Shown here: positions 24,846 to 33,427 of the stretch, piece after piece
Layout: each line of letters starts with the position of its first letter
Position numbering within the stretch: position 1 is the stretch's first letter
Origin: a bacterium
GTDB taxonomy: Bacteria > Zixibacteria > MSB-5A5 > WJJR01
Assembly: GCA_035559435.1 (NCBI GenBank)
Contig: DATMBC010000083.1
Location: 1 to 41,973 of the forward strand
DNA: 41,973 nucleotides
Direction: 5' to 3'
The notes under the pieces: generated by a model
What the model saw: the letters and a program-made list of their open reading frames with translations, nothing else
Databases searched by the model: none
Told to the model about the DNA's origin: nothing
Made by a program: the position numbers and the translations under genes

Positions 24846-26078
24846 ATGGCCATCCGCGTATTCCTGACTGCGCTTTTGCGCGACATCCGTTCGCAGAAGA
24901 TGCGCACCGCGCTCACGGTGTTCGGCATCCTCTGGGGGACGGCGTCGGTGGTGCTGTTGCTGGCCTTCGGCCAGGGCATTCACGCGCGCCAGCAGCAGGC
25001 GGTGCGCGGCATGGGCGAATACATCGTGATCATGTGGCCGGGGCGCACCTCAAGGGTGTATCAGGGCCTGCCCAAGAACCGCATCATCCGGCTCCGCGAG
25101 GAGGATGCCGCGCTGCTGAAGGCCAACGTGCCGAATATCGGCGAAGTCTCCCCGGAGTTCGGCCGCGGCGATATCAAGGTCCGGGTCGGGAAGATCGAGA
25201 AGCTGGTGCGCGTGGTCGGGTGCTGGCCCGAGTACGGCGCGATGCGCAACATCATCCCGCAGGCCGGATCCCGCTGGATCAACGACCAGGACTTGCACAA
25301 CAAGCGACGCGTCATCTTCATCGGACCCGAGCTCAAACGCGACCTCTTCGGGGAGGATGAGGCGGTCGGGCGGATCATCCTGGTCAATGGGACGCCCTTC
25401 ACCGTCATCGGCGTCATGATCGAGAAGCAGCAGGACTCGTCGTACCAGGGACGCGATGTCCGGATGGCCTTCATCCCCACCACGACGTTCCGGGCGATGT
25501 ACGGCGTGGAATACGTCAACGACATTGTCTTCCGCGCCGATGATCCGCGCAACACCGAGAAGGTCATCGCCGGCGTGTACCGCGTGCTGGGGTCAAAATA
25601 CAAATTCGATCCCGAGGACCGCGAGGCGCTGGCGATGTGGGACACCACGGAGAACGAGAAGTTCTTCTCGGCCTTCTTCATCGCCTTCCGCACGTTCCTC
25701 GGCGTGATTGGCGCCTTCACGCTGATCGTGGGCGGCATTTCGATTTCGAACATCATGAACGTGGTGGTGGAAGAGCGCGTTAAGGAGATCGGCATCAAGA
25801 TGGCGCTCGGCGCCAAGCCGCGCTTCATCATGGGCCAGTTCGTGTTTGAGACCCTCTTCCTCACCGGGATCGGCGGGCTTCTCGGATTCGCGTTGGCGTC
25901 CGGCGTCGTTGCGCTGGTGCCCAGTTTCCACGTGGAGGACTACATCGGCACCCCGACGATTTCCTTGTCAGTGGGTCTGGTGACGATTCTGGTGCTGGGC
26001 TTCATCGGGCTGGTCGCGGGATTTTTCCCGGCGCGACGGGCGGCGCAATGCAATCCCATTGAGGCGCTGCGGTTGTAG
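24846..26078 (+). CDS. FtsX/MacB-type ABC permease 1
   Basis: 410 residues. The N-terminal span (MRTALTVFGILWGTASVVLLLAFGQG) is followed by a MacB-type periplasmic domain, then three C-terminal spans carrying IGIKMALGAKPRFIMGQFVFETLFLTGIGG and FPARRAAQCNPIEALRL. That is the FtsX arrangement of MacB/LolC/LolE. No ATPase domain is fused; the separate ATPase is at 27353. It is closely related to permease 2 (shared LALAF/GEG, IIRLREED/IRFLPEDLD and ALGAKPR), suggesting a heterodimer born by tandem duplication. Confidence 0.88.
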   Translation: MAIRVFLTALLRDIRSQKMRTALTVFGILWGTASVVLLLAFGQGIHARQQQAVRGMGEYIVIMWPGRTSRVYQGLPKNRIIRLREEDAALLKANVPNIGEVSPEFGRGDIKVRVGKIEKLVRVVGCWPEYGAMRNIIPQAGSRWINDQDLHNKRRVIFIGPELKRDLFGEDEAVGRIILVNGTPFTVIGVMIEKQQDSSYQGRDVRMAFIPTTTFRAMYGVEYVNDIVFRADDPRNTEKVIAGVYRVLGSKYKFDPEDREALAMWDTTENEKFFSAFFIAFRTFLGVIGAFTLIVGGISISNIMNVVVEERVKEIGIKMALGAKPRFIMGQFVFETLFLTGIGGLLGFALASGVVALVPSFHVEDYIGTPTISLSVGLVTILVLGFIGLVAGFFPARRAAQCNPIEALRL

Positions 26079-26091
26079 GCGGGCGGATGGC

Positions 26092-27342
26092 ATGAACCTG
26101 GTGGGCTTCCTCAAGTACTTCTGGGCGGATTTCCGCAAGCAGAAGAAGCGCGCGGCGCTGACGGTGGCGGCGATCGTCTGGGGGACGATGTCGATCCTCC
26201 TGCTGTTGGCCTTTGGCGAGGGGCTGAAGACGCAACTGGACCGCAATCAACGCGGGCTGGGCGAAAATATCATGATTGTCTGGGGCGGACAGTCCTCGGT
26301 GCCCTTCCAGGGGCTGCCGCGGGGACGCCGGATCCGCTTCCTCCCCGAAGACCTCGATCTGATCAAGCAGAGCATCCCCGAAGTCGAGGAGGTCGGCGCC
26401 GAGTACTCTACTTGGGGCATCGACTTGGTCTATGGCCGCAAGGTTGTCTCCGAGCACATCTGCGGGGAGTACCCGTCGTACCAGCGCATCCGCGCCCATT
26501 ACCCGGAAAGCGGCGGCCGCTACATCAATCAGACCGACATGGAGCACAAGCGCCGCGTCATCTTTCTCGGCCACAACCTCGCCAAACGGCTTTTTGACGA
26601 TGAGGATCCGATCGGCAGGCAGATTCAGGTCTCCGGCATGCCGTTTACGGTGATCGGCGTCGGCACGGACAAGCAGCAGATGGGGATGTATGGCGGCCCC
26701 GATGTCGAAAAGGCCTCGATCCCCGCCACCACCTTCCACGCCATCTTCGGCCACAAGTATCTGAGCAACCTGGTGATCATGCCGCGCTCCGATCAGTTGA
26801 ACAAGGTGGTCGAGGGGCGGCTCTATGAAGTGCTGGGCGCCAAGTACAAGTTCGATCCGGCCGACAAGCAGGCGCTGTCGATCTGGGATACGATCGAGGG
26901 GCGTCAGGAAATGATGAAGATGATGATCGGCATGCAGATCTTCATGGGGATCATCGGCGCGATGACGCTTCTGATCGCCGGGGTGGGCGTGGCGAACATC
27001 ATGTATGTGGTGATCAAGGAGCGGACCAAGGAGATCGGGATCAAGATGGCGCTGGGCGCCAAGCCGCGGCTCATCCACAACACCATTCTGCTGGAAGCGC
27101 TCTTGATCTGCTTTGCCGGCGGGGCCATCGGCATCTTCGTCTCCCAGTTGATCTGCGACCTGCTGTCGCTGATCCCGCGTGACACGGAGTCGACCATGTC
27201 GTGGCTGGGGAATCCGACCATCTCGCTGCCGATCGGACTGATCACCGTTTCGATCATCGCAATGATCGGCATCATCTCCGGCTATTTCCCAGCGCGCAAG
27301 GCCGCGGCGCTCAACCCCGCCGAAACACTGCGCTACGAGTGA
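26092..27342 (+). CDS. FtsX/MacB-type ABC permease 2
   Basis: 416 residues from ATG 26092 (MNLVGFLKYFWADFRKQKKR); the longer open frame upstream is a shadow of permease 1. Same fold as its neighbour: span 1 (AALTVAAIVWGTMSILLLLAFGEG), a periplasmic domain with LPRGRRIRFLPEDLDLIKQ and GRYINQTDMEHKRRVIFLGHNLAKRLF, and three C-terminal spans with IKMALGAKPRLIHNTILLEALLICFAGG and YFPARKAAALNPAETLRYE. It lies 13 nt after permease 1 and 10 nt before the ATPase. Confidence 0.88.
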   Translation: MNLVGFLKYFWADFRKQKKRAALTVAAIVWGTMSILLLLAFGEGLKTQLDRNQRGLGENIMIVWGGQSSVPFQGLPRGRRIRFLPEDLDLIKQSIPEVEEVGAEYSTWGIDLVYGRKVVSEHICGEYPSYQRIRAHYPESGGRYINQTDMEHKRRVIFLGHNLAKRLFDDEDPIGRQIQVSGMPFTVIGVGTDKQQMGMYGGPDVEKASIPATTFHAIFGHKYLSNLVIMPRSDQLNKVVEGRLYEVLGAKYKFDPADKQALSIWDTIEGRQEMMKMMIGMQIFMGIIGAMTLLIAGVGVANIMYVVIKERTKEIGIKMALGAKPRLIHNTILLEALLICFAGGAIGIFVSQLICDLLSLIPRDTESTMSWLGNPTISLPIGLITVSIIAMIGIISGYFPARKAAALNPAETLRYE

Positions 27343-27352
27343 GGCAACCGTC

Positions 27353-28054
27353 ATGAACGCAAACGGCAACGGCAACATCATCGAGCTGCATGGCGTCTGG
27401 AAAATCTATGACACCGGCAAGGTGAAGGTGGAGGCGCTGCGCGGGGTCGATCTGAAGGTCCGCAAAGGCGAGTTTCTCACGCTGGTCGGACCGTCGGGCT
27501 CGGGCAAATCGACGATGATGAACATTCTCGGTTGCCTCGATGTGCCCAGCCAGGGCACGTATCTGTTCGGCAACGAGGAAGTCAACCGGCTGTCGGTGAA
27601 TCGTCTGGCGGAAATCCGCAATCAGCACATCGGTTTTGTCTTCCAAAACTTCAACCTGCTCCCCTACCTCACCGCGCTGGAGAATGTCGAGTTGCCGATG
27701 GTCTTCCGCGGGGTGGGAACCTCGGAACGCCGCAAGCGCGCCGCCGAGGTGCTGACCCGTGTCGGCCTGAGCGACCGGCTGCATCACAAGCCGACCGAGC
27801 TGTCCGGCGGGCAGATGCAGCGTGTGGCCATTGCGCGGGCGCTGGTCAATAATCCGTCGCTGCTTTTGGCCGATGAGCCCACCGGCAATCTCGATTCGGC
27901 GTCGGGCCGCGAGATTGTCGACCTGTTCGAGGAGTTGTGGAAGGCCGGGCACACGATCATGATCATCACCCACGATCCGAATCTGCCGATGCGTTCGGAA
28001 CGGATTCTGCATATGCGCGATGGCCTCTTGGGCAACGGCAACGGCGCCCACTAA
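27353..28054 (+). CDS. ABC transporter ATPase, LolD/MacB type
   Basis: 233 residues. Walker A GPSGSGKS (46-53), Q-loop VFQNFNLLPYLTALENVELP, signature LSGGQ (150-154), Walker B LLLADEPTGNLD and switch His in IITHDP. These are features of the LolD/MacB subfamily, which powers mechanotransmission rather than lumenal transport. Both termini carry short Gly-Asn runs (NANGNGN at the start, GNGNGAH at the end). It completes the adaptor-permease-permease-ATPase set for export of a lipid, lipoprotein, peptide or toxic compound; substrate not determinable. Confidence 0.92.
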   Translation: MNANGNGNIIELHGVWKIYDTGKVKVEALRGVDLKVRKGEFLTLVGPSGSGKSTMMNILGCLDVPSQGTYLFGNEEVNRLSVNRLAEIRNQHIGFVFQNFNLLPYLTALENVELPMVFRGVGTSERRKRAAEVLTRVGLSDRLHHKPTELSGGQMQRVAIARALVNNPSLLLADEPTGNLDSASGREIVDLFEELWKAGHTIMIITHDPNLPMRSERILHMRDGLLGNGNGAH

Positions 28055-28104
28055 GCCCCTCTGCCCCATCGCCTTATCCGACCGCCGGAGGATTCCGGTC
28101 TGGC

Positions 28105-28133
28105 TTGATTCCCGCCGCGTTTTCCCACATACT
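28105..28133 (+). promoter_or_regulatory. Candidate sigma70 promoter for the PrpD-like gene
   Basis: TTGATT (28105-28110), 17-bp spacer, CATACT (28128-28133); 4/6 matches in each box. Transcription would begin near 28140, giving a leader of about 35 nt that includes a GGAGC Shine-Dalgarno before ATG 28175. Confidence 0.4.
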
Positions 28134-28174
28134 CGCCGTCCACCTTGTCAGCAGGGAGCGGACGGAGCAACGGT

Positions 28175-29566
28175 ATGGCCGAACAGAAAAAGAGCATCGC
28201 GCGCACATGGGCGGAATTCGCCGCGCAACTGAAGTTCGAACAGATTGACCCGGAATCGGTGGTGCACGCCAAGCGATTCCTGCTGGATTCGTGCGGTTGC
28301 GCCCTCGGCGGCTTCCATCACGAAGACATCGAGATCATGCGCAAGACGCTCGGAGAGTTCGGCGGCAGCCCCGAGGCGACGGTCTGGTCTTCGGGCGAGA
28401 AGACCAACGCCTACTTCGTCACGCTGCTCAATTCGCTGGCCATACGAGTGATGGATTACAACGACATTTACTGGGAGGCCGATCCTTCGCATCCCTCCGA
28501 TTTGATCCCGGCGGCCACCTCGCTGGGCGAACAGTACCGCAGATCGGGGCAGGATGTGATCGCCGGGATTGTCCTGGCCTATGAACTGGAGATGCGCCTG
28601 TGCGAGTTCGGCATCCCCGGCATCCGTGAACGCGGCTGGCATCATGCCTCGCTGACGCAGATTGCCTCGCCGGTGGTGGCCGGGTTCATGATGGGGCTGT
28701 CGGTCGATCAGATCGTCAACGCGATCGGCATCTCAACCTGTCACAACATGACCATGGGGGCGGTGGCGGCCGGCAAGTTGACGATGATGAAGAACACGGT
28801 CGACCCGATGGCGACGGCCTCGGGCGTGTTCGCCGCGCGTCTGGCGCGTCACGGCTACATCGGCACCGAATTGATCATCGAAGGCAAAGAGGGATTCTGC
28901 CAGGTGCTCGGACCGGATTGGGACATGGGACGTTTGACCGACGGCCTCGGCAAAGGCTGGCGCATCGGGCGCTGCGCCTACAAGGCCTTCCCGACCGAGG
29001 CGCTCACGCACTCGCCGATCTCGGCGGCGCTCGATCTGGTCAAGACGCATGACATCAAGCCCGAGCAGGTCGCGCATGTCAAGGTGCGCACCATTGCCCG
29101 CGCCAAAGACATTCTTGCCGATCCAACCAAGTACCATCCTGAGACCAAGGAGACCGCCGACCACTCGCTGCCGTATGTGATCGGCGCCGCGATCATGGAC
29201 CGTATGATCACGCCGCTGCAGTTTACCCACCAGCGCATTCACGATCCGAAGCTTCAGGCGCTGTTGCAGAAGATTGAAGTGGTCGCCGACCCGGGCTACG
29301 AAAAACAGTTCCCGGCCAAGAAACTCTCCGGGGTATCGATCACCACCGCCGATGGCAAGACAGTCGAAAAGGAAGTCGAATTCCCCAAGGGGTACCCGGC
29401 CAACCCGATGACCAACGCCGACCTCGAGGAGAAATTCCGCGCGCTGACCTCCGAGGTGATGGACAAGGCGGCACAGGACCGTGTGATCGAGGCGGTCGGC
29501 AATCTCGACCGGGCGCCGAATCTCGACGCCTTCCTCAAGGCCATGACGGTGAAATCCAACGCGTAG
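28175..29566 (+). CDS. MmgE/PrpD family protein (2-methylcitrate dehydratase-like)
   Basis: 463 residues from ATG 28175 (ACGGAGC about eight bases upstream); an upstream GTG at 28145 is rejected. Family features are HAKRFLLDSCGCALGGF near the start, VMDYNDIYWEADPSHPSDLIPAA with the conserved Asp and His, GISTCHNMTMGAVAAGKLTMMKN, KAFPTEALTHSPISAALDL and ADHSLPYVIGAAIMD. Members dehydrate 2-methylcitrate or act on related tricarboxylates. No methylcitrate synthase or lyase is nearby, so the substrate is open. It is a single-gene unit between its own promoter and a strong terminator. Confidence 0.88.
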   Translation: MAEQKKSIARTWAEFAAQLKFEQIDPESVVHAKRFLLDSCGCALGGFHHEDIEIMRKTLGEFGGSPEATVWSSGEKTNAYFVTLLNSLAIRVMDYNDIYWEADPSHPSDLIPAATSLGEQYRRSGQDVIAGIVLAYELEMRLCEFGIPGIRERGWHHASLTQIASPVVAGFMMGLSVDQIVNAIGISTCHNMTMGAVAAGKLTMMKNTVDPMATASGVFAARLARHGYIGTELIIEGKEGFCQVLGPDWDMGRLTDGLGKGWRIGRCAYKAFPTEALTHSPISAALDLVKTHDIKPEQVAHVKVRTIARAKDILADPTKYHPETKETADHSLPYVIGAAIMDRMITPLQFTHQRIHDPKLQALLQKIEVVADPGYEKQFPAKKLSGVSITTADGKTVEKEVEFPKGYPANPMTNADLEEKFRALTSEVMDKAAQDRVIEAVGNLDRAPNLDAFLKAMTVKSNA

Positions 29567-29600
29567 AAGCGGCTCTTGAGCCGCGAAAGCCCGCAATAGG

Positions 29601-29645
29601 ACGCCGGAGTCGCAGATCAGCGACTCCGGCGTTGTGCGTTTTTGT
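29601..29645 (+). terminator. Rho-independent terminator after the PrpD-like gene
   Basis: A perfect 13-bp stem (29601-29613 with 29620-29632), loop AGATCA, followed by TGTGCGTTTTTGTTGT. A smaller GCGGCTC/GAGCCGC hairpin (29569-29584) lies just upstream. The other strand lacks a T-tract on its distal side, so it works mainly for the plus strand. Confidence 0.85.
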
Positions 29646-29662
29646 TGTATGGCTTCTGCCCA

Positions 29663-30451
29663 TTACGGACAGGGCGCGCAGAACTCGGCGGCGGGATTTG
29701 CCCCGCGGAAGGCGACGTTGACCACGCGGACAACATCGATCACGTTGCTGGCCCCGGAGCAATCGAGGTCGACACGGTCATAGGGGCAGGCGTTGTCGCG
29801 CACCGCCGCGGCGCCGCGAAAGGCGACCGCGACGACGGTGACGACGTCCTGCACGTTGGCGATTATGCCATCGCAGGCGGGGTCGCCGGCGCAGGGGCAG
29901 TCGCAAGGGGGCTGCACAGCGCGCTCGGCGGTGTAGATGAAATCGCCGTTGAGCGTGCCATCGTTGTCGGCGGCGTTGCCGGCGGCATAGATGGTGATCG
30001 CTCCGACCGGCGCGGCCGGGGCGATCCAGCCGAAGTACCAGCCGGGGGCGTTGTCGGCGACGCCCGGATCGGTGCCGGTGGCGGTGTGCTTGATGTACTG
30101 CCGCCCGTTGGCGGCGGTCGACAATTGGGTGCGGGGCGTATCGAGCACGAGGATCGCGCCGACCGCCTGCGCCAGTGAGTCGAGCACGGTCGCCTCAAAT
30201 CCCCAGCGGCTCTGTCCCGACTGGGACAGGCCGACGCCAATTGTCACGGTGTCTCCGGGCGTGTATTGCGCGGGGGCAGTCAGCGTCAGGGCGCCCTCGC
30301 CGACGTCGAGATTGTCGTGGCAGGTGGCGCAGGTGCTCTCGCCGGGGGCGCCGGTGCGGGCATTCGGCGGCCCCCCAGAGGAGGCGACAGCCAATGCGGC
30401 CATGCCGAAGACGGCAAGTACCGCGAAACTGAGTCGACGTTGCGTGGTCAT
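29663..30451 (-). CDS. Secreted choice-of-anchor-V-like protein with dockerin-like repeats
   Basis: 262 residues from ATG 30451, where a signal peptide starts (RRLSFAVLAVFGMAALAVASS); the frame extends 32 codons further without a better start. After cleavage comes GAPGESTCATCHDN, a CxxCH site seen in choice-of-anchor-V proteins. A beta-rich domain follows (YTPGDTVTIGV, RWGFEATVLDS, GWYFGWIAPAAPVGAITIYAAGNAADN). The C-terminus has two calcium-loop-like dockerin repeats: CDGIIANVQDVVTVVAVAFRG and DLDCSGASNVIDVVRVVNVAFRG, joined and closed by cysteines (CDCPC, CAPCP). The repeats probably serve export or surface attachment rather than a cellulosome. A TATATT at 30501-30506 (minus) may be its -10. 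Confidence 0.75.
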   Translation of the reverse strand: MTTQRRLSFAVLAVFGMAALAVASSGGPPNARTGAPGESTCATCHDNLDVGEGALTLTAPAQYTPGDTVTIGVGLSQSGQSRWGFEATVLDSLAQAVGAILVLDTPRTQLSTAANGRQYIKHTATGTDPGVADNAPGWYFGWIAPAAPVGAITIYAAGNAADNDGTLNGDFIYTAERAVQPPCDCPCAGDPACDGIIANVQDVVTVVAVAFRGAAAVRDNACPYDRVDLDCSGASNVIDVVRVVNVAFRGANPAAEFCAPCP

Positions 30452-30592
30452 GAGGTTGTATCCCGTGCCGGACGACGTATGTTCGTCGCCATGCTTGAGG
30501 AATATAACGGATTTACGCGAGATTTCGGACGGAGCAGACGGAAGCACGCCGGCGCCCTGTGCAGAGCTCCGGCGCGCAATTAACCGCAGCAG

Positions 30593-32866
30593 TTATTCCA
30601 CCCAATCCGCGATGAAGATGTTCGTCTCCCCCGGCTTGGACTGGTTGCGGTTGGAGGCGAAGACCAGCCTGGTGCCATCGCGGTTGAACATCGGGAAGCC
30701 ATCAAAGGTGGGCTCGAAGGTGATCTGCTCCAGCCCGGTGCCGTCGATGTTGATCATGAACAGATCGAAGTTGCGCTTCCTGGGATCGTTCATGCACGAT
30801 GAGAATATGAGCCGCTTGCCGTCGGGATGGAAGTACGGGCAGAAGTTGGCCGATCCATTGTTGGTCACCTGCCGTTTGCCGGTGCCGTCGGCGTTCATCA
30901 CCCAGAGTTCGAGCCTGCTGGGACGGATCAGCCCCTGCGCGAGCAGGTTTTTGTAATCGGCGATGTCGGCCGAGTCGGTCGGGTGGCTGCCGCGGTAACA
31001 GATCATCTTGCCGTCGGGTGAGAAGAATGCGCCGCCATCGTAGCCAAGCTCATGGGTCAACTGGACCGGATTGCTCCCATCGGGATTCATCACATACAGA
31101 TCGAGATCGCCGTTGCGCACCGAGGTGAAGAGGATCCTGGTGCCGTCGGGGGAATAGACCGCCTCGGCGTCGTAGCCGGGAGTGTCGGTCAAACGCCTGA
31201 GGTCGGAGCCATCGGGTTTGGCGGAAAAGACATCGTAGCCGGGATAGAGGGCCCAGACATACCCCTGCGACATCGACGGCTTCGGCGGGCAGGAATCGCC
31301 GGCCAGATGGGTGGAGCAGAAGATTATGCGCTCGCCATCGGGCGCGAAGAACGAACAGGTGGTGACACCGGTGCCGGTGGAAACCATGCGCAGATCGGAG
31401 CCATCGATGTTCATCGTATAGATGCGGTCGCAGGGGTAACCATCGCGGGTCGATTGGAAGATCAGTTTCCGGCCATCGGCGGAGAAGTAGGCCTCGGCGT
31501 TCTCGCCGCCGAAACTGAGTTGGCGGATGTTTTTGAAGTGTTTCTCGCCGGGGACAATCAGGGCGGAATCGGTCGTGGCCGCCGGGGCGGCGGCGGCGAC
31601 CGCCTCGCTGCCGGCAAACTGCCAGGACCGGGCGAAAGTGACCCGTTCGGCCAGGGTCGGGTGGTCATACAGCCAGATCTTGATGAAAGTCGACGGATCG
31701 GGGTTGGAGAGATTGGTCGCCGCCAACTTCTCAAAGGCGCCGACCGCCGCCTCGGTATCGGCGGTTTTTTGCAGGCCGAAGACGTCGGCCTGGTGTTCGA
31801 AGTGTCGCCAGATTCCGTTTTGCAACGGCGAAAAAAGAAAACCGATCACCGAAAACGAGAGCGCCAGAAGCGGCATGCTGGCGAAACTGGAGAGCCGTTC
31901 AAATCCAAACCGGTGCCGGTATTTTCGAATCAACGCGTTCATCGCCAGATGCGACAGCCAGGCGGCGATGAAGATGAAGGCGACGGCGATCCCCAGTCCG
32001 ATCCAGATGTGCTGGAGCAAGTAGTGCCCCATCTCGTGGCCGACGACGAAGAGGACTTCCGCGGGCTCCATGGTGGCGATCAGGTTGTCGTAGAGGACGA
32101 TTCGTTTGGTCTTTCCCAGTCCGGTGACGTAGGCGTTCAGCTTCTTGGTGTCCTTCGATGCGTCCATGACAAAGACGCGCGAATCGGGAATGCCCGACTG
32201 CGCGGCCAGATGGAGAATCTGCGCGCGCAGCGGGGTGTCATCCATGGGCTTGGTCTCATAGAAGATCGGCGTGATGACGATCGGCCCGATGATCACGAAG
32301 AAGATGACCAGCGGCACCGAGACCACGCCCAGCCATGCCCACCAGGAGCGCGGATTGCGGCGGATGATCGCGTAGACGATCACCGCCAGCAACGCCAAGA
32401 TCACCAGCGCCACGCCCAGTCCCTTGAGCAGGTCGAATGTCCAGGCGCCAAACGACTGGTTCGAGAGGCCGTATTGGTGCTCGAGGTGGAAACCGGAATA
32501 GTAATCCAGCGGCAACGAGGCGACCTGGACGATGGCAATCAGCGCAACGAGATAGAGGAACAGCGTCAGCAGGCGTCGCTTACCGATCCGTTCGGCCCAC
32601 GCCAGCATCCTGGCGGAAAAGCCGGTGAAGAGCAGGACCAGCCAGATGGCCAGGCCATAGAAGAATTCGACGAAATACAGCAGGTTGGTGGTGTTGGAGT
32701 ACTCGATGGCTTGCGCGCGACGCTCGGGAGTCATCTCCCCCCAGCCGGGTTCGTCGGAGGCGGGCGGCGTTGCGGATTGCGCAAATGCCGCCAGGGGGGA
32801 CATCGCGGCGACAAGCGCCAGCAGGAGCAGCAGAGGCACAAGCAGTCGAGGCACGGTCGGACGCAT
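30593..32866 (-). CDS. Ste24-like M48 metalloprotease fused to a TolB-like beta-propeller
   Basis: 757 residues; GGGAGGG lies about seven bases before ATG 32866. A signal peptide or first span (1-30) is followed by a Ste24/CAAX-protease-1 N-terminal region with spans near 62-82, 99-120, 147-167 and 178-200. The zinc motif HEMGH is at 277-281, with the third ligand in EHQAD (357-361). After about residue 445 come five or six PD40/TolB-like repeats (YSPDGTRILFTSVRNGDLDLYVMNPDGS and similar). Ste24-type enzymes cut membrane proteins or prenylated peptides; a C-terminal propeller is not part of the standard enzyme and may bind substrate or peptidoglycan-linked partners. The reading frame is continuous. 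Confidence 0.85.
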   Translation of the reverse strand: MRPTVPRLLVPLLLLLALVAAMSPLAAFAQSATPPASDEPGWGEMTPERRAQAIEYSNTTNLLYFVEFFYGLAIWLVLLFTGFSARMLAWAERIGKRRLLTLFLYLVALIAIVQVASLPLDYYSGFHLEHQYGLSNQSFGAWTFDLLKGLGVALVILALLAVIVYAIIRRNPRSWWAWLGVVSVPLVIFFVIIGPIVITPIFYETKPMDDTPLRAQILHLAAQSGIPDSRVFVMDASKDTKKLNAYVTGLGKTKRIVLYDNLIATMEPAEVLFVVGHEMGHYLLQHIWIGLGIAVAFIFIAAWLSHLAMNALIRKYRHRFGFERLSSFASMPLLALSFSVIGFLFSPLQNGIWRHFEHQADVFGLQKTADTEAAVGAFEKLAATNLSNPDPSTFIKIWLYDHPTLAERVTFARSWQFAGSEAVAAAAPAATTDSALIVPGEKHFKNIRQLSFGGENAEAYFSADGRKLIFQSTRDGYPCDRIYTMNIDGSDLRMVSTGTGVTTCSFFAPDGERIIFCSTHLAGDSCPPKPSMSQGYVWALYPGYDVFSAKPDGSDLRRLTDTPGYDAEAVYSPDGTRILFTSVRNGDLDLYVMNPDGSNPVQLTHELGYDGGAFFSPDGKMICYRGSHPTDSADIADYKNLLAQGLIRPSRLELWVMNADGTGKRQVTNNGSANFCPYFHPDGKRLIFSSCMNDPRKRNFDLFMINIDGTGLEQITFEPTFDGFPMFNRDGTRLVFASNRNQSKPGETNIFIADWVE

Positions 32867-32972
32867 ACGCTTCCCTCCCAGTGGTCGCGGTCAATTTAGA
32901 CCGGTCGGGAGGCGGTCGCAATCGCAATCGGCCAGGAACAGGCCCGAAGGATGTCAAAGGCGATGCGGCGTC

Positions 32973-33161
32973 TCATGCCGGACCGCCGGGGGCGTTCTCC
33001 GGCGGCTCGGGGATCGCCGATGCGCCTTTCAGCGTATCGTGCAGCAAGGTGATGCGTCCGGACAGGATCGCGTTGACCACCCGCGTGAACTCGTTGACCG
33101 AAAGCGACTGAAGCGACAGCGGATGCCAGATCAGTTTGGGTTGTCGGGCGGACCGTTTCAT
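32973..33161 (-). CDS. Possible small protein, 62 residues
   Basis: ATG 33161 has a strong AGGGAGAGG about five bases upstream; GTG 33167 is in frame but lies within that Shine-Dalgarno region. The product is basic at the start (MKRSARQPKLIWHP), has one amphipathic helix (SVNEFTRVVNAILSG) and a Pro-rich acidic end (IPEPPENAPGGPA). No family recognised. It lies 106 nt upstream of the M48 gene on the same strand. Support is only the ribosome binding site and the position. Confidence 0.4.
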   Translation of the reverse strand: MKRSARQPKLIWHPLSLQSLSVNEFTRVVNAILSGRITLLHDTLKGASAIPEPPENAPGGPA

Positions 33162-33340
33162 GCGCACCTCTCCCTCTGGGCGGGATACCCGGTCAGACGG
33201 CTCTGAACGTTTTCAGACGCTAAAGGTGTCGCAAGGCTGGATAGGCAGTGATCCCCTCGTCCTGCATTCAATACGCGACCAAATTTGTGTTTGTAAGCAA
33301 AAAGGTGGGACGGGAGCGGGCGGGCCATCACTTTTCCGAA

Positions 33341-33369
33341 TTGACTTGGATGGTGCGGACGGGTGAAAT
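33341..33369 (+). promoter_or_regulatory. Candidate sigma70 promoter of hisS-aspS
   Basis: TTGACT (33341-33346, 5/6) and TGAAAT (33364-33369, 4/6) with a 17-bp spacer. Start of transcription is expected near 33376, about ten bases before the leader hairpin. Confidence 0.5.
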
Positions 33370-33386
33370 TGATGGACTGTCGTGGT

Positions 33387-33427
33387 GCCGGGGCGTCGTC
33401 TGGAAGGATACCCCGGCGGCTTTTTTT
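33387..33427 (+). promoter_or_regulatory. Terminator-like hairpin in the hisS leader (possible attenuator)
   Basis: GCCGGGG (33387-33393) pairs perfectly with CCCCGGC (33411-33417), loop 17 nt, followed by GGC and seven T (33421-33427). The hisS ATG is 13 bases further on and has no clear Shine-Dalgarno. Every transcript entering hisS must pass it. A competing antiterminator was not identified by eye. Confidence 0.5.

Noticed and set aside
31052-32899. 615-codon plus-strand frame opposite the M48 protease
   Set aside because: Low-complexity His/Arg/Gly/Asp composition typical of antisense frames; the minus strand encodes clear HEMGH and propeller motifs.
33301-33312. AAGGTGGGAC resembling a T-box core, with UGGG fitting tRNA-His
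   Set aside because: The sequence after it does not continue as ACCGCG, it lies about 75 nt before the terminator-like stem and upstream of the predicted transcription start, and there is no room for a stem I with a specifier loop.
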